Below, in pieces: positions 1 through 6,971 of a stretch of DNA of 64,000 nucleotides; position 1 is the first letter of the stretch, and each line of letters begins with the position of its first letter. Where the stretch lies: assembly GCA_000372225.1 (NCBI GenBank), contig AQTY01000006.1:1-64000 (forward strand). Direction: 5' to 3'. The notes under the pieces were generated by a model. That model had not been told where the DNA came from and ran no database searches. It worked only from the letters and a program-made list of their open reading frames with translations. A program made the position numbers and the translations under genes. The stretch is from Candidatus Nitromaritima sp. SCGC AAA288-L16 (lineage in GTDB: Bacteria; Nitrospinota; Nitrospinia; Nitrospinales; VA-1).

Positions 1-919
1 TAGGGGTTTCGCCACTAGTAGGTTCGTCGCTTGCCTTGGTATCAGTTTCTGAAGTAGGGGGTTGGCTATCAGTAGCTTCGCCGTCCGACCTGATTTCAGT
101 TTCTGAGGTTTCCTTAGACAGAGTCTTAGAGCTAGGGCTGACAACAGGTACCGCTGGGGCAAGTTTTAAAATTTTTTCAATTTGATTTTCTAGTTGATCA
201 ACTCGCGCATCAATCGTTCCAAAGTTCGTTTCAATTACACACCCGCCCTTTTCAATCTCGGGGTGCTCTTCAAAGGTAATGTTTTTGATTTCGCTAAATA
301 GATTCTTCAATTCAGGAGAGAATGCCTCCGCATGTGCTTTATCTGACGGATGAATGCGGATAGTCATGTTTTCTTTGTCTATTACAGAATTGATAGCCAG
401 AAGAATCATTTGTTTAACACTGTCCTCGTTAGTGTTGATTTCATGTTGGAGGATTTTTTTTGTCAGTCCGGTGATCATTTCAATCATTTCTTTTTCTACT
501 TTTGGGTACATCATCGTTCGGAATTCGCTTAACTCCTGGATCAGAGAATTTATTGTTTGCAAAAGAGGGATAAATTCTTCTTTTGCAGAATTTTCACCTT
601 TCTGATATGCCGTCTGAAACCCCTCTTCGTATCCGTTTTTGTGTCCTTCCTTGTAGGCATTTTCCTTGATTTCAATGGCTAACGATTTTGCTTTGGCAAC
701 TGCGTCCCCAATTAATTCCTTGACTCCTTGCTTGGCCTTATCGATGTTGTCTTTATCAAAATTTCTTGCATTTTCTGAGTCGAAGGAAAAGCCTCGGTTT
801 TGGCTTGATCCGGTACTCAAGAATTCATCTAACTCAAAGAGACGGGTTTCATCTTTGTCTTTTTCCTCAGAATTATCTAAGTCAATGAATTTGGATGAAG
901 GTTTAAATTGTCTAGACAA
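1..919 (-). CDS. fliH: Flagellar export ATPase regulator FliH (C-terminus beyond left edge)
   Basis: The frame is open from 919 to the left edge, at least 306 residues. The chosen start is a TTG at 919-917, which overlaps the fliG stop by 8 nt and follows an AGGAGAGG ribosome site; no ATG fits. Residues about 1-70 are charged. A helical stretch follows (EEGFQTAYQKGEN), then a FliH/HrpE-type C-terminal domain containing VEKEMIEMITGLTKKILQHE and EKGGCVIETNFGTIDARVD. After the domain comes an unusual Ser/Thr/Glu/Pro-rich tail that is still open at position 1. FliH binds the export ATPase FliI and links it to the C-ring. Its position after fliF-fliG matches the usual order. The family call is secure from motifs and context; the true length is unknown because the gene leaves the window. 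Confidence 0.88.
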   Translation of the reverse strand, partial: MSRQFKPSSKFIDLDNSEEKDKDETRLFELDEFLSTGSSQNRGFSFDSENARNFDKDNIDKAKQGVKELIGDAVAKAKSLAIEIKENAYKEGHKNGYEEGFQTAYQKGENSAKEEFIPLLQTINSLIQELSEFRTMMYPKVEKEMIEMITGLTKKILQHEINTNEDSVKQMILLAINSVIDKENMTIRIHPSDKAHAEAFSPELKNLFSEIKNITFEEHPEIEKGGCVIETNFGTIDARVDQLENQIEKILKLAPAVPVVSPSSKTLSKETSETEIRSDGEATDSQPPTSETDTKASDEPTSGETP

Positions 920-1934
920 GTTCCTCTCCTGCTCCTCCAACTGAAACTTTCCCTTCTCCTTCTAGTTTTTTGCAGACTTCGATGATTTTTTTCTGCGCTT
1001 TTTCAACATCGGCAAGCTTGGTGGGGGGAAGGTTTTCTAGATCATCTTTCAGCATATCAGAAGCACGTTCTGACATATTGAAAAAAAGCTTTTCTTTGAG
1101 CTCGTCACTTGCTGTTTTAAGAGCTAGCGGCAGTTCTGCTTGGTCAATTTCTTTCAAAATCAGCTGAATGCCCGGATCATCAATCTTATTGATATCTTCA
1201 AAGACAAACCGGAGATCATTAATTTCCTGTGCCAGTTCAGGGTTGGATTCTTCCAGTTCGGCCATAATTCCCGCTTCGACATCTTTATCCATAGTCCCGA
1301 TAATCTGGGCTGTTAATGCTACTCCGCCAAGCCTGTTTCCAGATGTAGCTCCTTGTTGTCTCAGTTCTCCTTGAAGAGCAACATCTAGTTCTCGGATTAC
1401 GTTAGGTGAAACACGCTCTAACGTCGCCAATCGAAGCATGATCTCCGATCGTTTCTCTTCAGGGATTTCTGTAATGACTTGGCCAACAACGTTCTCGTCA
1501 ATATGAGCTAAAACAATTGCAGCTGTCTGAGGATGTTCATTCAGTAAAAATGCAGCGATATTTTTTGGCTCCAGCATGCGGAGTGTTTCAAGCCCACCAC
1601 TGAGATCTTCTCCTGGTGTTGATATATTGTTAAGTATTTCCGTTGCTTTGGCGGGATCCATTGCTTTCATTAGAGCGGCTTTAAGAAAATCCCCTCCAGC
1701 GATACCAATACCACCGATTCCTGTTCTCGTAGCCATGTAGAATTCTTTAGTGACCTGATCCATGGTTTCTTGGTCAACGTCGCCTAATGCTGACATATAA
1801 TTACCAATCGCCTGAATTTCACGTTCTTCCATATTAGACATCACGTTACCGGCATTATCTTCGCCTATTGACATCAGTAAAATAGCCGCTTTTTCCGGGC
1901 CTGAAAGATTACTTACTTTTGGTGTTGTTGCCAT
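912..1934 (-). CDS. fliG: Flagellar motor switch protein FliG
   Basis: This 340-residue protein has the normal FliG length. The middle domain carries the family signature EHPQTAAIVLAHI near residue 135, and the C-terminal domain has the charged torque helix region (DLRFVFEDINKIDDPGIQ). FliG sits on the cytoplasmic face of the MS-ring, bridges FliF to the C-ring and interacts with the stator. The ATG at 1934 is preceded by AGGAG at proper spacing. It lies 40 bp after fliF and its last codons overlap the fliH start, so the three genes form one minus-strand operon that is probably driven from the sigma-54-type promoter upstream of flgC. Confidence 0.97.
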   Translation of the reverse strand: MATTPKVSNLSGPEKAAILLMSIGEDNAGNVMSNMEEREIQAIGNYMSALGDVDQETMDQVTKEFYMATRTGIGGIGIAGGDFLKAALMKAMDPAKATEILNNISTPGEDLSGGLETLRMLEPKNIAAFLLNEHPQTAAIVLAHIDENVVGQVITEIPEEKRSEIMLRLATLERVSPNVIRELDVALQGELRQQGATSGNRLGGVALTAQIIGTMDKDVEAGIMAELEESNPELAQEINDLRFVFEDINKIDDPGIQLILKEIDQAELPLALKTASDELKEKLFFNMSERASDMLKDDLENLPPTKLADVEKAQKKIIEVCKKLEGEGKVSVGGAGEELV

Positions 1935-1974
1935 TCCATCTCCTCTGGCTGGGAATTTTATTAAAATCTAACCT

Positions 1975-3594
1975 TTATTTGGCACCAGCCTTTTCACGCA
2001 GCCATTTTCGAACGACTCCGGCAGTGTATTTAGGATCTTTTTCTATGAAATCAGTAACGGATTTTCTCATTTCAGAAGCGCTCGCTAATCCCGCTTCGAG
2101 CCGTTGCAGTTCCTCTTCTTCTCTTCTTTGTTCATCAGTCATTCCGTCGGTTGTTACTTCTTCTTCAGGTTCCTCTTCCTCTTTTGCACTAGTAGTTATC
2201 CAATTGATAATAGGTTTAATTGCCCGTGTATAAAACAGTATCACAAAGATAAGGCCTAGGATATATTTCCCAACCTGGAAGGCAAGATCAATCTGCTTTT
2301 CTCGCTCCAGTTCTTTTAATCGTTGGAGTTCGGCACTGCGATCGAATTGAATATTTTCCACTTTGATTTGGTCGCCACGTTCCTGGTTATACCCAACGGC
2401 GGATTGCACAATTTGTGTATACTTATCTATTTCCTCCTGTGTTCTTGCTTGATATTCTTCATCTCCAGCGTCATTCTCTGCCATTACTCCATTAATCATC
2501 ACTGCCACCGAAAGTTTACTGATCGTACCGGTGGGTTTTGAAACTACACGGGTAATTTTATTAATTTCGTAGTTGGTAACTTGATTGTTTTTATCCCTTT
2601 TGGAAGGTTGACCTGAAGTTCCAGTTCCACCCTCATTCTGGCCAGCAGGCAGCTGCGCTTGGACACCTATAACACCACCCGTTGGGGTGGCGCCAACAGT
2701 TGACTCTGAAGCTGTTTGTTGGCTACGGATAACTGCTGAATCAGGGTCATAAATTTCTTCTGTCTGATTGTTTTTCTCGAAATCCAAATTCGCGGTTACT
2801 CGGGCAATGACCATTCCCTGCCCTAGAGCGTCTTCAAGCATGGCTAAGATATTTTTTTCAAGCTCTTGTTCGACTCGGCGTTTATGCTGATAGTTGGAAG
2901 ATGAACGAGCAGCGCCTGCGTTCGTTTCTTGAGATCCGCTAAGTAAGTTTCCTTTTACATCTACAACAACTACATTGTCCGCCGTGATCCCTTCAACACT
3001 AGAAGAAACTAGGTGAACAATTCCTTGCACCTGCCTTTCGTTAAGGAATTTTCCAGCCTTGGTTTTAATAGTGACAGATGCTTTTCCTTTGGGTTTTTCT
3101 CTGATGAATAAAGTTTGTTTTGGAATAACTAAGTGTACACGCGCATGATCAACTGCATCTAATGTTTTAATAGTTCTAGAAAGTTCTCCCTGAAGAGCAC
3201 GTTGGAAATTTAACTTTTGAATAAAATCAGTCATTCCCAATGACGTTTTGTCGAATATTTCGAGCCCAACTTCACTTCCTTCGGGGAGGCCCTCACTAGC
3301 CATTTTCAACCGAACCTCATGGACTTGGTTTGCCGGGACACGAATGGTTTTTCCTTGGTTGGACAACTCGTAAGGAATTTTTTGAGATTTTAAATTATCA
3401 ACAATGGCTGAGGCGTCCTGTTCGCTGAGGTTTGCATACAGTAACTGAAGATCAGGTGTTTTAATCCAAAATGACATAGCAAGAATAGAGCCGATAGTTA
3501 CTGTTGCAAGAACGAGGGCGGCTACTTTTTGTCCCTGAGATAGAGTCGCAAAGCGTTCGCTTAGTTGGCTAAAAAATGTCTGGATTGGATTCAT
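1975..3594 (-). CDS. fliF: Flagellar MS-ring protein FliF
   Basis: This 539-residue protein has the FliF layout. A first transmembrane helix lies near residues 22-44, followed by periplasmic ring-building modules (PFERALQGELSRTIK-like segment NFQRALQGELSRTIKTLD, HLVIPKQTLF). A variable Gly/Thr-rich stretch follows, then a second transmembrane helix near 440-460 and an acidic cytoplasmic tail ending in the FliG-binding segment (SVTDFIEKDPKYTAGVVRKWL). It forms the MS-ring that anchors the rod and C-ring. The gene starts 32 bp after flgC. No good ribosome site is visible before the ATG, so translation may depend on flgC. FliE, normally encoded between flgC and fliF, is absent here. Confidence 0.97.
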   Translation of the reverse strand: MNPIQTFFSQLSERFATLSQGQKVAALVLATVTIGSILAMSFWIKTPDLQLLYANLSEQDASAIVDNLKSQKIPYELSNQGKTIRVPANQVHEVRLKMASEGLPEGSEVGLEIFDKTSLGMTDFIQKLNFQRALQGELSRTIKTLDAVDHARVHLVIPKQTLFIREKPKGKASVTIKTKAGKFLNERQVQGIVHLVSSSVEGITADNVVVVDVKGNLLSGSQETNAGAARSSSNYQHKRRVEQELEKNILAMLEDALGQGMVIARVTANLDFEKNNQTEEIYDPDSAVIRSQQTASESTVGATPTGGVIGVQAQLPAGQNEGGTGTSGQPSKRDKNNQVTNYEINKITRVVSKPTGTISKLSVAVMINGVMAENDAGDEEYQARTQEEIDKYTQIVQSAVGYNQERGDQIKVENIQFDRSAELQRLKELEREKQIDLAFQVGKYILGLIFVILFYTRAIKPIINWITTSAKEEEEPEEEVTTDGMTDEQRREEEELQRLEAGLASASEMRKSVTDFIEKDPKYTAGVVRKWLREKAGAK

Positions 3595-3626
3595 GGTATT
3601 TTTTTGTTAAAGATTTTTAAATTATT

Positions 3627-4064
3627 TTATCTTCCAAGTTCGATTGCTCGTTGAGCCATTGATTTAGTAGCGTTCATGGCAGTGACGTTTGCTTCGAATC
3701 CTCTTGTGCTTGTCACGAGATTTACCATTTCCGTCATTAGATCTACGTTAGGCATAGCGACGTAACCTGTTTCATTAGCATCCGGGTGGTTTGGGTTAAA
3801 TACCAGCCGTGGTTCACTTTGGTCTTCGATGATTTCTGTAATCATCGACTGCAAAACATTTTCTCCCAGTTCGGATTTTAATATTTCGTTAAAATTGTCG
3901 TCAAATGGCAACGCGGTAACAACGAGTTCTTTGCGCCGGTAGGGGCCTCCTTCTGGCGTCCGCGTGGTCTCAATATTGGCGAGATTACTAGAAATCGTTT
4001 CCATAAGTTTGCGCTGAACGTTCAACCCAGATGAACTTATTTTCATTGATGTTAAAAAATCCAT
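3627..4064 (-). CDS. flgC: Flagellar proximal rod protein FlgC
   Basis: The product is 145 residues from the chosen start and has the FlgC pattern: N-terminal MDFLTSMKISSSGLNVQR, the ANIETTRTPEGGPYRRK segment, and C-terminal VDLMTEMVNLVTSTRGFEAN. The protein is a rod component in the periplasm. A longer frame starts at 4115, but the ATG at 4064 matches the usual FlgC N-terminus and has GGAAGG upstream, so I prefer it. It is the first gene of the flgC-fliF-fliG-fliH run. The usual upstream partner flgB is not present: the next gene upstream is the sigma-54 activator. A -24/-12 promoter lies about 75 bp upstream. Confidence 0.93.
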   Translation of the reverse strand: MDFLTSMKISSSGLNVQRKLMETISSNLANIETTRTPEGGPYRRKELVVTALPFDDNFNEILKSELGENVLQSMITEIIEDQSEPRLVFNPNHPDANETGYVAMPNVDLMTEMVNLVTSTRGFEANVTAMNATKSMAQRAIELGR

Positions 4065-4138
4065 TGCCTTTTGCCTTCCAAATAGATGAATAATTTGTGC
4101 TCCTAGTAGAAGCATTACGCTGTATACGCATTTAGTAA

Positions 4139-4154
4139 AGCAATAACCATACCA
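4139..4154 (-). promoter_or_regulatory. Sigma-54-type promoter for flgC-fliFGH
   Basis: On the minus strand the sequence reads TGGTATGGTTATTGCT. The invariant GG and GC are 10 nt apart, as required for a -24/-12 promoter (consensus TGGCAC-N5-TTGCA/T). Transcription would begin near 4128, about 60 nt before the flgC start. It matches the element at 9612-9627 at 13 of 16 positions. The adjacent gene is a sigma-54 activator, which fits flagellar control. Confidence 0.75.
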
Positions 4155-4324
4155 AATAGGGCACTATCTAGTTTTGGTCCTTTTTTTCTGGATAGGTTAA
4201 CCCTTATAATTTAATAGGTTATGAGGATTGTGCGGCTGGACTATACTCTGGAATGGGACCAAGTAGGGGGAGTGAGGGCAAATCATGTCATTTCTTTGAC
4301 AAATCAAGAAAAATGTAGCTTTGC

Positions 4325-5704
4325 TCAGTTTTCTACTGGATTTTTGTAAGAGGCTAGTTTGTTGCGGAGAGTGCGTATGCTAATACCCAAGCGATCGGCG
4401 GCTTTTGTTTTATTCCCGTTGACTTCTTCTAGGGTTTGGGCAATGAGTTCTTTTTCCATATCGTATATCGTTCCTCTAAATTTGGCGAGAGGTTGGGTTG
4501 TCTCGGTCTGTATTTCTTCTTCATCAAAGAATAGGTGAGATGGAAGCAATGTGTTTTCTTGGCATATGAGAGTTGCTCGTTCGATTATATTTTCAAGTTC
4601 TCGCACATTACCGGGCCATTTGTATTTTTTAAGCAATTCGACAGTTTCGCTAGCTATATTGGAGATGTTTTTATTCAGGCCTTTGGAGTGTTTTTCGATA
4701 AAATGCTCGGCTAGTGTCTGGATATCATCAATTCTATCTCTTAGTGGAATTAGTTTCAAAGGAATGACATTTAACCGGTAATATAAATCTTCCCGAAACT
4801 GATTTTCTCGGATACGCTTTTTGATGTCTCGGTTTGTTGTAGCAACAACACGAACATCAACCGGAATAGATGTGCGCCCGCCAACCTTGTCTATTTCATG
4901 TTCCTGTAAAACACGTAATAGCTTAGCTTGAAGGGGCAGACTCATTTCTGTTACCTCATCAAGTAATAACGTCCCTTTGTTAGCTAGTTCAAATTTTCCA
5001 TCTTTGCGGTCTATCGCTCCAGTAAAAGCTCCTTTTTCGTGTCCAAACAGTTCGGTTTCAAGAAGACCCTCGGGAAGTGCAGCGCAGTTAACGGCCATAA
5101 ATGGTTTTTGTGCGCGTGGGCTCATCTGGTGAATATGGCGAGCAAACATTTCCTTGCCAGTTCCAGTATCGCCCATAATAAGAACAGTTGACTTGCTGTA
5201 GGAGATGTTTTCAACAAACTTAATAAGTTCCAGCATCTTTTTGTTTTGAGTTACTATTCGGCGTTCTCGATCAGGAGGACTGCTCATTTCGGGTGTAAGG
5301 CGAACGAATTCATTTTTCGGTGAATTCTTGTTCAGAAAAGCTCTATTTACGGTAGCTACAAGAATTTCTGCAGAAAATGGCTTGAGAAGGTAATCAAAGG
5401 CACCTGCCTTAATGGTTTCGACTGCATTGTCAATGTCTCCATAAGCCGTCATCATGATGGCTACTGTTTTCGGCGCTTTTTTTTTCAGCGCTTTCAATAA
5501 CTCGACACCGTTCATTTTAGGCATTTTTACGTCGGTTAATAACAGGTCGAAGGAATCCTCATTTAATTTTTCCAAAGCCTGTTTTCCATTTTCGGCTAAA
5601 GTAATATGGTGACCTTCCCTTTTAAGTGTGGTTTCAAGGGCTATTCGCATCTCGATTTCATCATCGACGACCAAAATATTTTTAAAAGAATTACTTTTTG
5701 TCAA
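4325..5704 (-). CDS. Sigma-54-dependent flagellar response regulator (FlrC/FleR-like)
   Basis: The order is receiver domain, AAA+ domain and Fis-type DNA-binding domain. The receiver has VVDDE, the phospho-acceptor Asp in LLTDVKMP, MTAYG and LLKPF. The AAA+ domain has Walker A GDTGTGKE, the sigma-54 contact loop GAFTGA and Walker B LLLDEVTE. The C-terminus has a Fis helix-turn-helix (NKTKAADRLGISIRTLRNKL). It activates RNA polymerase-sigma-54. A longer frame begins at a GTG at 5761, but those extra residues lie inside the kinase's conserved C-terminus. A TTG at 5704 places the receiver just after the start and overlaps the kinase stop by 14 nt, so I prefer it; neither start has a strong ribosome site. 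Position directly upstream of flgC suggests it controls the flagellar operon. Confidence 0.9.
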   Translation of the reverse strand: MTKSNSFKNILVVDDEIEMRIALETTLKREGHHITLAENGKQALEKLNEDSFDLLLTDVKMPKMNGVELLKALKKKAPKTVAIMMTAYGDIDNAVETIKAGAFDYLLKPFSAEILVATVNRAFLNKNSPKNEFVRLTPEMSSPPDRERRIVTQNKKMLELIKFVENISYSKSTVLIMGDTGTGKEMFARHIHQMSPRAQKPFMAVNCAALPEGLLETELFGHEKGAFTGAIDRKDGKFELANKGTLLLDEVTEMSLPLQAKLLRVLQEHEIDKVGGRTSIPVDVRVVATTNRDIKKRIRENQFREDLYYRLNVIPLKLIPLRDRIDDIQTLAEHFIEKHSKGLNKNISNIASETVELLKKYKWPGNVRELENIIERATLICQENTLLPSHLFFDEEEIQTETTQPLAKFRGTIYDMEKELIAQTLEEVNGNKTKAADRLGISIRTLRNKLASYKNPVEN

Positions 5705-6923
5705 GTTCGTAGTCCCAGTATGGAATTTTAAGAATGAACTGGGCGCCTTTTCCGTCTTCACTTTCTACATCAATCGTTCCTTGGTGGGCTTTAATGATGT
5801 TATGGGAAATTGACAGGCCGAGACCAGTTCCATGATCTTTTGTTGTAAAAAAAGGGTTAAAAACATTAGCTAGGTTTTCTTCCGAAACTCCATTACCCTG
5901 ATCAGCAACAGTTATCTTTATAAATTGGCGGCAATAGTCAGATTGATTAGATGGTTGTTCAAGTTGGGAGCTTTTTTGTGTTGTGATTTTTAGATCTCCG
6001 CCTTCAGGCATGGCCTGAATAGCATTTCTAATTAGATTAATAAAAACTTGCTTAAGAAGGTGAGAATCACCATTAGCAATAGCATCCTTGCCAAAGCTGA
6101 AAACAGGATTGATTCCTTGTGGAATCAATATAGCGGAGGAATCTTTAAATAACTCTTTAAGTAGTTTGTTAAGATCACATTGTTGTCGTGATGGTTGAGG
6201 TGACTTTGCAAATAGAAGCAGACTTGAAATAATTCTATCCATATTTTTTACGCTGGCCGAAATATGTTCAACAATCTCTTTTTTGTCTTGATCTTCACTA
6301 AGATCTTTTTTGAGAAGTGATGAAAATAGCTCGATGCTTCCCAGAGGATTTCTTATTTCGTGGGCTATGCCAGCAGCCATTTCACCTGTTGCTCTAAGGC
6401 GACGATTACGCTGGGCTTCTTCTTCCAGGCGGCGCAATTCTGTTATGTCCTCTATATTGAGAACCGTTCCTATTTGTGCGTTTTTTTTATCTAAAACAGG
6501 AGAAGTTGAGATACGAGTGTAAATTTTTCCATGATGGGGGGTTTCGATTTCTCGTTCAACGATGGGAGACTTTTGTTTTTCTTTAGTTGTTCGTCCAACT
6601 ATTTTTTCAAAGAGGTCGATTGAAAATACTTCGCTCAGTGGTTTGTTGAGACACGCTTCTGGGTCCAACCCTGTTATTGCACCTGCTGTTTTGTTAAATG
6701 TATTAATGGCATTATTTTGATCTACTACGATTACGCCTGTGGGAAGACTTTCCATTATGTTATGCAGATAATTTTTGTTGGTTTCCAGGGCTTCATTAAG
6801 CACATCATAGGAATTTTGTAATTGCTCAGTAGCTTCATTGAAAGATTGAAACGCTTGGTTGAGGATTGCTATTTCTCGGGGGCTTCTTTTTTCTGAAGGA
6901 GGGTTTTTCATAGGTAAGTTCAT
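5691..6923 (-). CDS. Cytoplasmic PAS-domain sensor histidine kinase (FlrB/FleS-like)
   Basis: This 410-residue protein has no signal peptide or membrane segment. A coiled region leads to a PAS domain (about residues 55-165, LPTGVIVVDQNNAI), then a HisKA domain with the phospho-acceptor His in AGIAHEIRNPLGS near residue 190. The HATPase domain has its N box (FINLIRNAIQAMPEGG), G1 (DQGNGV) and F/G2 boxes (NPFFTTKDHGTGLGLSI). It should phosphorylate the overlapping downstream sigma-54 activator. A soluble PAS kinase next to a sigma-54 regulator and flagellar genes is the FlrB/FleS arrangement of polar flagellates. It lies 48 bp downstream of the TPR gene and is likely cotranscribed with it. A second ATG at 6911 is also possible as the start. 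Confidence 0.9.
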   Translation of the reverse strand: MNLPMKNPPSEKRSPREIAILNQAFQSFNEATEQLQNSYDVLNEALETNKNYLHNIMESLPTGVIVVDQNNAINTFNKTAGAITGLDPEACLNKPLSEVFSIDLFEKIVGRTTKEKQKSPIVEREIETPHHGKIYTRISTSPVLDKKNAQIGTVLNIEDITELRRLEEEAQRNRRLRATGEMAAGIAHEIRNPLGSIELFSSLLKKDLSEDQDKKEIVEHISASVKNMDRIISSLLLFAKSPQPSRQQCDLNKLLKELFKDSSAILIPQGINPVFSFGKDAIANGDSHLLKQVFINLIRNAIQAMPEGGDLKITTQKSSQLEQPSNQSDYCRQFIKITVADQGNGVSEENLANVFNPFFTTKDHGTGLGLSISHNIIKAHQGTIDVESEDGKGAQFILKIPYWDYELDKK

Positions 6924-6971
6924 AGGTATAAGGCGATGACGGCTCTCATTATAGAGGATTATAAAAACCCT

